From Plakobranchus ocellatus (lineage: Eukaryota > Mollusca > Gastropoda > Plakobranchidae), in NCBI GenBank assembly GCA_019648995.1, contig BLXT01001278.1:1645373-1669555 (forward strand): DNA of 24,183 nt, read 5' to 3'. Of this stretch, positions 1 through 13,600 are shown piece by piece (the first letter of the stretch is position 1; every line of letters begins with the position of its first letter). A program made the translations under genes and the position numbers. A model generated the notes under the pieces. That model saw only the letters and a list, made by a program, of their open reading frames with translations. It had not been told where the DNA came from and searched no databases.

Positions 1-119
1 CCATACGCGCCTCTGCTCTTTCCCGCTCTCCCAGGGGAAGCGATAGATTGTATTGTCCTCACACGATAAACCGATATGATGCAGCTACAGCATAAAGGCT
101 GGTAAACAAAAAGTCACTC

Positions 120-212
120 ATGGGTGACACAGTTCCTAAAGTCAAGCTTCTCAAATTTAAGGCAAAAAAGGAACGGAAAACAAAATTAAAAGTCGGAAAA
201 GAGCAAAGATAA
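120..212 (+). other. Short lysine-rich open frame, possible last exon of a convergent gene
   Basis: Reads MGDTVPKVKLLKFKAKKERK then TKLKVGKEQR and a TAA stop. The composition (Lys/Arg-rich, little Ile/Asn/Tyr) differs from random AT-rich translation and resembles a basic C-terminus. The frame extends a few codons upstream of the ATG (LVNKKSL) before a stop, so it could also be part of an exon starting after an AG near 97. No family is recognised, and the frame is short enough to be chance. Confidence 0.2.
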
Positions 213-1274
213 TGTAGATCGTAGTATTAAAGTTAATCTTCTTGTAAAAAAAAAAAAAAGATAATACTTTTTATGCATCAACGCCTGGGGGAAACATGAT
301 TCATCAAATCTTCACAAACTTATAATTTTTACACCTACGAATTGTCAAGAAGGACCATGATTTCAAATGATTTCGTGACATAACCACCCTTATCACTCTT
401 ATCAACTTCATTATTAGTTTTATGGAACGCATGATTCTCATCAATATCTTCATTGTCATTGATGTTTTCATAATTTTGATCACTACCAACAACAGTTGCC
501 TGCCATCTATTAGTTTTAAATGGCAAAAACTGTCTTTCGGTATCTGTATCAACTATTGTTCAAGACTTCTTTTTCATTTTACTTGTTTGCTTAATTTTTC
601 AGCCAATTGAAATTATTTGGCGATTTCATGAATAGTTTAAAACTGAAGCATGAAACGTTAGAATGCTTTTGCCTTTATGTTTTTCTTTACTCTTATTCAG
701 GATATATAATTGGTGGGTCTTGATCTACCTTCGATGTAAATGCAGTTATCTATTGAACGCACAATTCACTTTGTTAGACCTTAGATATGGGAAAATTTGA
801 GACAGAGTTGATCAAGATAACCTCTGAAAGAAGCGCTGGATTAGGATTGGGATTTCTTAATTGATTTATCGCGCTTCTTATTGCTTATGATAGATGAATA
901 ATTGCACAGAACCACACGACAAGAAGCTCATGGATACAAATTCTGAAATGAAACGAAAAGACAGAACGATTGTAACAGCTCCTGCGGATAAAAGCATTGC
1001 TAGGACTACTACTACTACTGCTGCTGCCTATATTAATATTATACTACACCAACGCTTCAGAAAGGCAACAATATTTCAATCTTTCATTATTAATGTGCTT
1101 CCTTTCACAGGCAAAAATTTATGTTTGACCGCTGTGGTATTGATTTGTATGAACAAAATCTAATTAGAAATTATAATGTTATTTCCTCTTTTTTAACTTC
1201 CATTGAAAAACTAAAAATGAAAAAAAAAAAAAAAGAAACATGAATCTTCAACCTCACATATCCATATTAGTATT

Positions 1275-1282
1275 ACACACAC

Positions 1283-1324
<42 letters not shown>
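1275..1324. repeat. (AC)n-(CT)n microsatellite
   Basis: A short AC run (1275-1285) is followed by about 18 CT units up to 1324, with one interruption near 1320. It lies in the 3' flank of the gene. Confidence 0.95.
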
Positions 1325-1325
<1 letters not shown>

Positions 1326-2687
1326 CCTTACTATTTTTCGTTCTTCACTGAAAATTAGTTATAATACTGCTACAGTTATAGTCTGATCAACGCTGCTGCT
1401 CTATTAATAATTCGAAGATGAAAAAAAATAGTTTAAAAACTTTTTTAAATTCAACTTTGCACACACATACATATACAAACAAAATATTCAGAGACTGTGA
1501 ACAATTCTTATTTTACAATACACATATTCATTACAAAAAATAACAAAACCTGAATAGCCTTGCAGTCAATTTATTTGAAGCAAAATTATACATATGAGAT
1601 TCGTGTGAAATAGATAAAACCTATTTGTAAACTTTTGTGAACATGAAAAAAAAAAAACAGAACATATGCATATTAGATTTTATCATGAGCGAAGTAGTAG
1701 CAATAAAACTATCAAATAAAAAGTTCTAAGAGATAATATTTTAAAGCTGATTCATTTGAGCCACTTTATCACAGACAGGGTATAGGTTCCAAACATATGT
1801 ACAGCTCAATATCACCATAAGTGTACTGATTATCACAGTCTTTAATGAGTTTTGATAGAGATCTTTAGCATGTTTTTTATATCATCATTCTATGTCATCG
1901 TGAAATAAATAGATAAATAAATGAAACAATGAATGACTGAAACTTCGTTAAAACTCATAAAATTGTCAAAAAATCTACACTAAAAGCATTTGATACTAGT
2001 ATTTGACAACATTAATGAAAATGGAGAGAAAGTTTAAAGTATGCACATGTCAAAGTCTCAAAACAAAGGTCAAATTTCCTTTAAGACAAAAAAGGTGTAC
2101 AGTTTGTCTTTGTCGAATGAATATCGAACCTTTAGTTTTAAGTCAATAATAATGAATAGCCAACAATGAATAATTTGAAGCATACAGTGGGAACCTCATT
2201 ATTTGATCTGCATTGAAATGGACCAAAAGTCCGAGTTGTAACTCCTGCTTATAAAAATCGTTTGCAAAGTGATAGATGAGAACTATTTTTGAGGACTTTT
2301 TTTTTTTTGAGGTTTTTCACATGCTATACACTTAAGCAACATTTTCAGTTTCATTTTGACATAAAGCATGTTTCCTTTGCCCTTTTAAAAGAGATTAATA
2401 TTTTTTCATGTGCTAAAGATATCGAGACTACCATAGGAAAAAAAAATGGGGAAAAGAAATTGTTCAAAGTAGTCTACAGCAGTGTGGGCTTTGTATTTAG
2501 AGAATCAAGTCTTGAATTATGAGATCTAATTCAGCAAAGTCAATGAGGAAAAAAGGAAATCTTAAAATCTGCATGATTTCAATAAATGAGAAATTTGACT
2601 ATCAAAACTCTGCTGATAGTTCTAATGTAATACGGTTTGCAGATGGAAAGTATTCAATATTTGGTAGAGGAAAATTAAACTGTGTTA

Positions 2688-2693
2688 TTTAAT
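2688..2693 (-). promoter_or_regulatory. BTBD16: Possible ATTAAA polyadenylation signal
   Basis: On the minus strand ATTAAA lies about 325 bases downstream of the stop codon. It is the first recognised hexamer variant that I saw after the CDS; I saw no AATAAA on that strand between it and the stop. In such AT-rich DNA this is weak evidence. Confidence 0.2.
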
Positions 2694-3016
2694 GATGTGC
2701 TCAACTCTCCCAGCAATAAATTGGTTGAGACAAATTGAAAGAGATTTGAAATATACCCTGTTGATGCCTCATGTCACATTCAGCAAAGCAAATGCTTATT
2801 AAAACATGTTTGAGTCTTGAAATAGTCGCTGAAGAAAAGGGTTTTATGAGCATAAAACTTCATAAATGGAATCACAAATGCATGATTTGACAAACTTATA
2901 TTTGGAATTGTTTAAGGGAGACAAAATTTGTTCTTACAAAAATTTCCGATAAAGATTAAAAGTAATACTGAGATCCATGAGGTGTGCATCCCTACTAGTT
3001 CTGCAGTGTTGATGGC

Positions 3017-3085
3017 TTATGATGGTGGGAACATCAAGGCATAAGATACATAGATGGGTTTCTTCAGATTGTCTATAGATATCAC
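3017..3085 (-). CDS. BTBD16: BTBD16 terminal coding exon 16 with stop
   Basis: Reads VISIDNLKKPIYVSYALMFP then PS and stops at TAA (3017-3019). The ending P-IYVSYALMFPPS is the characteristic C-terminus of the family: BTBD16 ends similarly, and GMCL also ends in a related aromatic/Pro segment. The acceptor is attattttgcag|GTGATA. A longer open frame in another phase overlaps this exon, but it does not connect to exon 15. Confidence 0.92.
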   Translation of the reverse strand: MISIDNLKKPIYVSYALMFPPS

Positions 3086-6000
3086 CTGCAAAATAATTAA
3101 TTAAAAATGCAGTGGGACAATGCATTAGTTTAGTCTTTTAAAGAGACTATATATAGAGAGTTCTGTGTGTGAAAATATTGTTTACACAAAACAATGCTAC
3201 TCCTCTATCTGAATACACCTTTTTATGTAACAGTACTGGTCTGGATAAGAATAAAGCTGAGGAAAAATTAAATATATGATCTCACAGAAAGTGAGTCCAC
3301 ACTAGGAAGTCCATAGGGTAATCAGGAAAAGCGTTCAGGTATCCTTTTCTTGTCAAGGAGCATTGTGAAGTGGTTTGCTTTCCTTCTCCTTCTTTACTTA
3401 ATGTCCTTTTTTATGTGTGTGGAGATTGGACAGACATAGTATTGCAGTTGAAAGGCAAAATTATTAAGAAAATGTGCAATGAAATCACCTGTAAAAATAA
3501 GTCAAGCAAATGAAATTGATGACGAGCTGAAAATTATGTCTTTGTCCTGCATACTATTGTATATTTAGGACTGAATCAACCCCATTTTTTTCCACTCTAC
3601 AGTTCCTAGAACCTCTGCAATATCATTGTTTTCCCTAAATGCCAACTCATTAGTCAAGCAGACAGACATTGACCTACAAACAGGTAGCCATTCACCTTAT
3701 ATGTTAAAAACAACATAGAGATCCTTAAAAGTTGATTCTACAACACAAGTTTGGACAAAATTTAAAACAAATTACCTACCTGACTTTTACTTGTCTTCTC
3801 TCCTAGGCCAAACTTTTGGGACAGAACACCTGTAGATTCCATGTGGTGCTCCCCACGGTGAAGGTACTGGACAGTAATGCTGTAACGCACTTCCCTGTCA
3901 GGCCGCATGGAGAATGTGTGCCTCTCACACTGGCGGAAGCTCAAGATGGGATCACCTGGCTTCAGACGCTGGTGGATTCAGAAAACAGGTGGAAAGCACA
4001 ACTAACAGAGAGCATTTTTGTGTGATAAAGCCTGTAAGTTATTAGGTGATTTAAAGCTTTTTGATCTTTTTCAAGCTGATGTCATTGGTTTGTGAAGCAG
4101 ACAGCTCCTACAGATATTAGAGCTAGATCAATACCCTCTTCCAATTGCAGGGAAAGAATGTGTAGAAATATTATTCTATCAAAGAAAAATGTCATCTATG
4201 ATATTCTCTCTAAAATTGGAAAGTTTTCCTTTTAAAACCAGTTACTCAATTAGGTCTGTAAATTCAACTTTCATAAAAGGATTTTTCTTATTTTCCTTTG
4301 TACTTTTAAAAGATTTACTTCTAGCAAAGTGTAAGTATTTCATTTGACCTTCCTCTTGAATAACTTGGATATCAGCATTCAAAGATTGGATAGCAAACGT
4401 AAATGCTTATATCCTTAACAGAACCAACACATATACTGACATCACAAAATAAGCTTGCGGCAGATACAAAAGTAAAAAATTTTGGTGAGGTTGTCAGAAT
4501 CATCCATTTTTTACATCTATTTTTCTTGCAACCTTTGAGAAAACCTTTCTATGTTTGATACTATTCACAATCTGCACTAATGATCTTCAAAAAACATGAT
4601 TTTCTGATGGCCAATTCTTTTGCAAAACACATCTCATTTTGTGTTTCAGTTACCCCTAGATATCTTTTAATGCTTTACACAAAACAAAGTTATAAGAGAG
4701 AAGTTTCAGGACAAACCAAACACTGAACATTTTTTAGAGCTGATTTCTCAATTATTTACATGGGTTCTAAGAGCTATGTTTTTTTCTTTTTTAAGTCCTC
4801 TTTCAATGTTATTTTTAAACTTGCCAGGTAGATTTTTCAAAAAGTATTCACCAAAATAAAACAAAGCTCTGCATAAAATAATCCCGTCTGAATTCAGTCA
4901 TATTTTTATTTGTGGAGATCTATCTGGTAATTTCGGTACGATTAAATATAGCAATGCATGTTAAAATAGTAAGAGTAAACTTTCTATCCTCCTCACTCTA
5001 TGAGGTGAAATTTACCTGCATGTAAAACTGATAAGTGTGGTTTTCTGTATCCTGCCTTATGGCTCTCAGCTCAAAGTGGAATCCATGTAGGGACAGAATC
5101 TCTGAATGATAATGGGGCTCCTGCAAAATGAATCACATTATCAAGATCACTTTTAAAAGAAAAAAAAGGCTCTTTAAAGAGTATGAATTTCAGCAACTCT
5201 TTTCTGTGTAATAATCATATGGGCTTATTTTCAAATTACAGAATTCAAATTTGATAACAAAACCTAATAGTCTAAAGTTGGTAAAAATTTACACCTTTAG
5301 AGATACAGGAGGTGAATACAATTATCAATTTAGTTTCTTTTTAAAGAACCACAGCAAGAATTGAAAATGAATATGATTATAAAAGTCATCTTACATCGTC
5401 AACTATAAATCCTTGTCTCACGGCTGAAACATTGAACTGCTTCACTGATGTCATGTCTCCACCTTCTTGGAGCTGGAAAAGTTAAATTATTTGATTGCAT
5501 ATTATTTCGTTAAAAAAAAACCAGCAACTTAATATTGCCATATTCAATAATTACAAAAGTATTTTAAAAACTAAGAACTAAATATAATAGCCATCATATT
5601 ATAAACATCACTCATCTGAAATATTTCTGCGGTTTTTTTTTGTTTTTTTTTTGCATGAGCCCTTGCACATAGAAAATAATTTTCTCCATGCTCAATTTTT
5701 ATTTGAATAAAAGGGATACAACCGAGCTCTGTACCACAATCCTTGTTTATCTCCTTTTCTCCATAGATAGTAAGATTGGTTACTGAAATATAATTGATTT
5801 TGTCTCACTAAATATCACCTGAAGCAAATGAAAATATAGTGTCTAATTAGGAGATCATATCAAGTTCAAAGAGCCTCAATAAAAAGAATGACGTTCAATG
5901 ATAGGCAAATTATTTTGTACTATGGGACCTCATTGCATCTTAATAAAAATATGATATCAGACATCAATATCATCATCAGGTGCCTTGCTTTACAGCGTTG

Positions 6001-9000
6001 GCGATCATGGTCCTCCACTTTTTCCTGTCCTTTGTCGCTTCTATTGCTTCCAACGATTTCCCTGCCTTCAGCCAGTCTGTCAGGCCTTCAATGAGCTTTT
6101 CTCGTTGTTTTCCCCTACTGCGTTTTCCTTCCAACATTCCTGTTGTTACAAGATTCTCTAACTTTTCTCTTCGCATAACATGGCCGAAAAAGGTTGCTTG
6201 AATATGAATATCCGTAAACGTCAAGCAACCTTTTTCGACATCAATATATGTTCCATTAAAAAAAAAAAAACTTGGTAAATGTAAAACCTCATTGTACCAT
6301 CAATTGTTGTACGTAAAATTGTGAAAATTGGTAAGACTATAAAATAGTTTGGATCAATTCACTACTATCGGGCTTATTTTTAAAAAGCTATAGAATAAAA
6401 AAAATCCAAGTTAGAAAATAAACAACATTCAAAATGTGGCCAATTTTGACTGGTTTTAATAGACGAGTATCATAATTTTTTTTTTAGTTATGGTATACAG
6501 TAAATTCAATATTCATATTCGAATGTTCAAAAATTGTATGAGCACCACAAGCCAAAAACTTACAGCCAGATAATGCTGAGACAGTAAATTAACCATCCAA
6601 CTCTGAGGTATTATATTCATGATGCGCATATCTTGAATGTTTGTTGCTGTGAAAAAAAATCCATCCACTTGATATCGTATTAAAAGAGCCAAGTATATTA
6701 GCATCTTAATCCATAATATCACAACAGCTATTATTACATTTGGGTTTATTATCTTCACTAAAGATTAGGAATATAAAGAAAAAAAAATTTAAGTACTCTT
6801 TTTGCAAGCCATGATTTTCCTTTGATGATAATATATTTAAAAAGACATCCATAGATTTATTGAACATTGAATATTGAACATGCATTACATAAAATCTCTT
6901 TTGGAATAAAATTGGTACTCTATAACTCCAAAACATATGCTTAAAAAGAAAAAAAAAAGAAAAGTGGTACAGCTACATTTATAAAACATGTGTCTATAAA
7001 AGATAAGTTTTGATAAATAGAGTAGTAAAGTAGAAAAGAACATAGAACAAAAACTAGTCCATGTGTATGTAATCTCACCCAATGTTTTGTGAAAGAATAA
7101 GGTCTATGTATTTTTAGGAGCCCTCGTCATATCAAGCAATGTCAAACCCTCCTATAGATTATGACAAATCTGGTTGTAAATTGCAAAACTACACCTATAT
7201 TTAGTATGCTTGTTCCTGCTGCACGCCAATTGTATTTACTGATGACATTCCAAACTTACTAACCATCAATAATCCCATGCAATCTTACACTGGAGAAGAG
7301 TGGAGAATATATTTGCCCATCATCAGTTTCTAGAAATGAGCATGTCTTTGGTAAACTGTAATAGATATAAAATATATTAAACTAAAATATAAAAACTAAA
7401 AATAATAATATTTTATTCTCTCAAAATCGATGTATTAATATTTGAGGAAAATGAATATTATAATTTAATATTATATGCATTTTTACTTATGTCAGGTTTT
7501 GAAAGTGTTACATTATCACAGAACTCTGATGGATAATTTATTCACAAGCTTCTCTGATAAATACTTAAATAATTTTGCCTCACAAATTTCTGAAACTGGA
7601 TGGGAACCTTAATAATTATTAAAGCATATATATACAAGGTCTAGGAATGAAATGGTATTACTCAAGAGATAAAACTATAACAAAAAGTAACTGCAATTCT
7701 ATCCTATGGAGCAATGCCACACAAGTGACAACACTATGCAATTCATATAGGGTGAACTACAGAATATCATTGATAATGATCATTAATTGAACATGACAGT
7801 ATAAACGTATAGCCTTATATTAGTCAACACCGCATAGCTTCAAAAAGTCTCCAAATGAAATAAAATGTGATTAGATGTATAAATGTAATAGAATGTTCGG
7901 ATTGACAAGACAAGATTGTAGACTATACATTTAAAGGAAAGACTACAAGAGTTTTCATTGTTCAAAGCAGGAGCATACATTTGAATTTTTCTTGTGGTAA
8001 TAATTGTTGAATAGGTTTTGTATATATTTTTTGGGTTACATATACGTGTGTGTGTATATATACATATATAATGGCACTCGTGCATGGAGGATAAAGACTC
8101 AAAAATGTTTATAATTTAATGTCTTTCTGGGTCAAGAATAGAAAAAAAAAAAAAGTAAAAAGCAGTAAGTGATGAACAATTTTCCGTATGATTATATTGT
8201 TTAAATTTATAGATGCAAAAAAAAAATTGTGATTAAAATATTCCCTGATCAGACCTTCTGTCACCTAAAGTGTTTTGTTTATATATCAGTGACTTTGTCA
8301 GGCTGAGGATTAAAAAAAAAAATTTTGTTTGGGCATCATTTTGTCAAATCATGAATAAAAAATGAAAACAAAAAGGAATGTCCTTTCAAACTGGTATTTT
8401 TTTCAAGCTCAATGTGTGCTGTGAAGGCCATGTTCATTGTTAAAGTAACAAAATCTGACATCAGAGAAAACATATATTGTTACACAATGTAGTAGGATTA
8501 CAGCAGATGAAAAAAGGTAACTTTGTGTGTGTTGAGAAGGAGGGTATGGGGGTTTCTGAATTTTTAAGATTTGTCTGATATCCCATTTTTGTGTGCTTAT
8601 AGTGTTTATAGACTTGTCAAATTTAAAGAAATTGCTATGAGGTATTCTTGTTTTGAGTACACATTCATTTACATTGTTTGATCCTCTGCGTGTGATAGTA
8701 TCTTTCCTGAAATACTCATTAGCAAGCAAATTTTGCCATATCTACAAAAAAATCCACTGGAAAAGTTAAAATATTCGCTGTTTTTTATACAACTAATATA
8801 TAACAAAACACGCTAACACTTCATTGTCTTCTCTGTCATTTAAATAAATCTCATTTAGGGGAAGTGTCCAAAACTTCAATAATCAAAATTTTTTTTAAAA
8901 AAGCGCTGGCATATCTGGTAATTGAAAAATAATAAAAAGAAAAAAAAAGGAATAAACAGGCATCCATATATATAGTTAATATATATATGGATTAGCAGTG

Positions 9001-10587
9001 CCAGAGATGCAATAGGAATTCAAAGCTCACCTGTTAAAATAGGAGAGCACAGTGCTATGTGAAGGCATCAGCTGCATTTGTGGGTTCAGCTGCAAGAACA
9101 GCCAGTAGGACAAGTTCCTGTACACACTAAACTCATTGTAGGTAAATAGCCTGGACATGAGTCAAAAAAAATTAAAATATTTTTTATATTTCCATACAGA
9201 CTGGAATCCTAAGCAGTGTTTCAGACTGAAAGCAAAAAAGACAAAGCTAAATAACGGGTGTAACCAGGTCAGGGGACTAAGTCTTCTAATACTGAAAAGT
9301 TAGATAAAATAATTTATTTTCATGAACATTTCATTTGGTTTATTTTGTTCTCTTTCATATAACATTATATAAAAAAAAAAAAAATTACAAGAGACTGCAC
9401 AAATTTTAAGACATCTAAGAAAACAAGAAATGGTACAGTTTTTAAAGTAGATGTCAATATTCATGTTTCTTAAGCTTCTTTGTTGGAATTCTGATCCACA
9501 ACTGATTTCCTTTGGCTGTGTCTCAATTAAGAATATAAATTGCATATTTCCATCTCTGCACAGATGTAAAATAAAATCAAACTCTTCTACAGACTAGTCA
9601 ATAGCATATGTCTTGAAAACAAGTGTTAATGTGTCAGATGTTGCAAGATACCTTTAAAAAAAAAAGAAGATTTTTAGAGGCTTTTCTTCTACTTTTTTCA
9701 AATGCCTCTTTAAGACAGCTTTGAGTGTTTCTATCTTGGCACTGATAATGGATTTTGCCAGACACATATGATGGCATATCTTCATTGAGTTAACTTTACA
9801 TTTGCATGCCATTGCATTTATTCATATAATGAGGAAAACGAAGTCAAAAAAAAAAAAAAAGAAAAATTGACTATGAATTGCGTTGGTATATAAAATGGTT
9901 ACCTGCTTGATTTAAGTATCTTTTGTAGCAATTCACTGCTCATTTCTCTCAATTGAATATGCATAGAAAGCTGTGGGTCAAAGACAACAGAACAGAAAGA
10001 AATGAAGACAGAATGATAACGATTATTTCTTTTTAAAAACTGTAAGATTAAATTATTTGACAACCACATAAAAAAGTGTGAATATGTAAGAATTTCAAAA
10101 TTTGAATTTATTATTGTTTCACAATTAGTATGAGCTATACCAATTTCAACAAATTAAAAAACAAAACTTCTTTTTTAAAAGATACAGTTGTAAAGAAATG
10201 CAGAATCTCAAGACTTTCCCTCCTGGAGGCTAGTGTCAGAGCAATATATTAAAAAACCTTTGCTTAGGAGAAATTAAATGTACACTTTGTCATTATTCAT
10301 TTTAAAGGGGAATAATGTTATATATTACTCTTCCATGTTTCAAGTCACACTAGTTATACACCTTTGGATACATATAATGCAATAGTGTGCAAGGAAGGCA
10401 ATGTAATACAAATAATAAACTTTCAATAAAATCAGAATTAGTTCTTTCTATATTTTTCTTATTAGTTCTTAGTTAGTTGAAGTTCGCCAATATAATTCCT
10501 TTGAAAAGTGCAATAAGTACAATTTTCCGCTTTTAATAATGCTTGAAATAATTTTAAATATCTTGCTACAGAATTTACAAAGCTTCA

Positions 10588-10637
<50 letters not shown>

Positions 10638-10655
10638 TTAATAATAATAATAATG

Positions 10656-10689
<34 letters not shown>

Positions 10690-13600
10690 TGATGATGATG
10701 ATGACGATGGTAATAGTAATAATAATTACAATACCATTACTAATATTAATAAAAAAATGTATGTACAGGAGATTTGACAATAGGTCCTTATAATAGGTCC
10801 TTACAAAGTTAACTCATTTGTATTGCCCTCTTGATAATCATACTATAAATAAACTTGAACATACAGAATTCAGTTTTCTTTCACAACAATTTTTTTTTTA
10901 TTTTAACTCTCCTGTTTTTAACTTTTCTTCTTTCAATATTTTTATTGGACAAAAAGGAGAATATTTTTTTAGACAAAAAAAAGTTTCAAATTTTAGAAAA
11001 AAATTCTTCAAAAGATTTTTAGAAGTTTTTATCTTCAGCTAGCTCACCTCTGGGATCAGGTTCAATTCCAGCCAACGTTCACAGGCAAGGACTACATGCT
11101 CTTGGTGGTACTAAAACAGATAGTGAAAAACACAGAACACCATCAGCAACATTCGCAGGCAAGAACAAAATAATCTTTGTGGTACTGACATAGATAACAG
11201 AAAAAAAAACCATTATCAGCCAATGTTCACAGCCAATAGTTGCAAACTCTTGGAGGCAATGACATAGATGAAGTAGCAAAACCTCATCTAACACTTTGGT
11301 CTAAGATATTCATTTGATTAGATGAGATATGCAGGAAGCTTTGACTCAGTATATGAAACTGATACATGTCAACATATCAAATTTACATACATTAACACAA
11401 TACACTGCACCACAGAGGGTGATTTGCACATGGGCCATTTTTACAAATTATGGTGGGTCAAATATATACCTATATTAAGCTCTTAAAAATCTTCCTGAAA
11501 AATAAACTTGCCAAAGTTAAAAAAAGCCTTTCCAAAATATTTCTCAAAGTTAAATTATAATGTATATTAAAAAAAATTATACAAATGAAAACAATAATAA
11601 AAATAATAATCATAAAAGAGAAATGGGCAAACTTTTAAAATATTCTTTGAAAGGTATGCGTTTTGTTGAAATTCAGCTACCATATCTGTTGCTGTAGCCA
11701 AATAGAGAGCAGTATCTATAGTGTTAAGGCTATGAATGTCGCTGCACATTCAATTATAGCAGTCTGAAGCATAATATAACAACTATAATCTTCCACTTCC
11801 TACTGTCATTTGCCAGCCAAATGAGCTCTGCTGTTTCATGTGTTACATAGATTGCTCATGCAGGACAGGCATGGTCTACTTCTGTTCTTTCTTGCCTTCA
11901 TCATCCCTTCATATTTTAGTAAAGTAGTCAGGTTTTCAAGACACCAGGAGATGCTACAATGTATTTGACATGTGCAGACTTTTCCATGAGGCCACACCCT
12001 CTCTTATACTGGGTTATCTATAGGAACGTCCTGTCTAAAGAAATATTCAGAGCTATGTATTTTTAAGCTTTTTGTATATTCATTCAGATAAGATTTTTTA
12101 GTGGATTTTAACTACTTATTCTCATTCTTTTTTAGCTAGTGATACATAGACACCCTTGAAAAGAGCTGATCAATTAGGAAAACTGAAATCAATAAACAGT
12201 GGGCTGGTATATCATCAATACATCAATAAACCACCGTCATATGTGATCATTACATGCTCTACTTCTTTCTTTCTGTTTATATGTTCTAAAAATTCAAGTT
12301 TTTTTTTCTTTATTGGTCTGTCGTCTTCAACTGCATTTTTTGTTTTACTAAGAATTGTGGCACACAATGTTGGTTTAATTAATTAATTAATTTATTTATT
12401 TTCTTAATCATGATAATTTGCAAGCACAAACAAAACAAAAGCAGGCCATGTTCAAAATTTTTTTTAAAAATTGATAAATTTAGTCAAGAAAGACCCTAAA
12501 ATAATAATAAGAAAAAAAGTTAAAATAAAATGCACATTTAATAATTAGTAGTAATCTGACATAAACTTACTTTGGAGGCAGCAAGATGGTACTGGCAGAC
12601 TGTCCTGTAGTTGATAGACTTCAACATGATTGTTCCACATCTATGTAAAATAAATGAAGGGATTGATAATATAAATGTAAAAAAATATTTTCGAAAAGTG
12701 ACAGTTCAAGTTTTTATCATTTACTTAATTAAGAATATTTGATTATTGATTTACCTAACTCAAAGCTAAATTTTCTACTCTTTCGCTTTCCCCTTTCCAT
12801 AAAACACAGACACACACAAACACTCTGTCTGATTTTTTTTTTCTGTTAGTTTCTCCACATAATTCTCTTTCTCTCTATCTCTCCCCCCTCTCTATCTCGT
12901 CACTGTTTTTCATTCTGTTTCTTTATTTTTCAATGTGCCTCTTTCTCTAGTCTCAGTCTCTCATTCTCTGTCTCCTTTGCTTTTTATCCTTGTTTGCCAT
13001 ATTCATCCACATGACACCAAAAGACAAATTGAACGGCAGAGTTTAAGCAATAAAAAGATTATTTAAGCACACTATACAAATAATAAGTAATATTATCACA
13101 AAATTTGTAATGTTTTGGGCGTGATGCATATTCAAATGAATGGGGCACCAAGAAGAAGTGCAAAGATTACCCACTTTTTCATACCAAGTAAATCTCTTAA
13201 GAAAGATTCGACCTAGAGCTGAAACTTGTGATTCAGTGTGGGAACATTGGTGGCACAATGGCTAGCAAATCGGTACAGAAATCTTTGAGAGCCTGTCTGT
13301 TGTGGGTTTGAGATTGAGTCGGTCACTTATGAGATGTTTTTATGTGACTTCACCGCAAATGTTTTTAACATTTATGTTAAATGTTTTTAACATTTATAAC
13401 TCTGCCTACCCTTCCATTAGTTGCTTGAAGCCTAGCGCAGCAGCTGCTGCCAGCACACCAGCAACGTCACTAAGATCAACATCTAAGTCATCATGGTAAA
13501 GGTTTCCAAGTGCAATGGCCATAGCTAGATACAAGAGAAGAACACACAGAATCTTAATAAAATTGCAGTCCAATGTATGGAAAATTTTGTGTCGTCCAAG

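Larger units (their letters stand above)
1..2687. other. 3' flank / intergenic DNA
   Basis: AT-rich flank beyond the BTBD16 3' end. The first about 60 bases are clearly GC-richer than the rest and contain a pyrimidine tract ending in ccag near position 33 that could be a plus-strand splice acceptor. A lysine-rich frame follows at 120-212, and a CT/AC microsatellite lies at 1275-1324. Other open frames here, on both strands, have chance-like composition and no recognisable motif. Confidence 0.5.
11111..12570. other. Intron between exons 7 and 8
   Basis: A 1460-base intron. Next to exon 8 it holds the two decayed exon copies (11143-11258), and at 12375-12402 a short TTAA/TTTA repeat. The rest is unremarkable AT-rich DNA. 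Confidence 0.75.

Noticed and set aside
894..1163. 89-codon plus-strand frame in the 3' flank
   Set aside because: Its composition follows simple repeats (poly-Thr/Ala from ACT/GCT runs), with no recognisable domain.
10469..10793. Poly-isoleucine open frames on both strands
   Set aside because: They are translations of the AAT microsatellite and have no independent coding support.
13251..13320. Functional tRNA gene
   Set aside because: Box-like motifs are present, but no acceptor, anticodon or T-stem pairing could be assembled and the B box has key substitutions.
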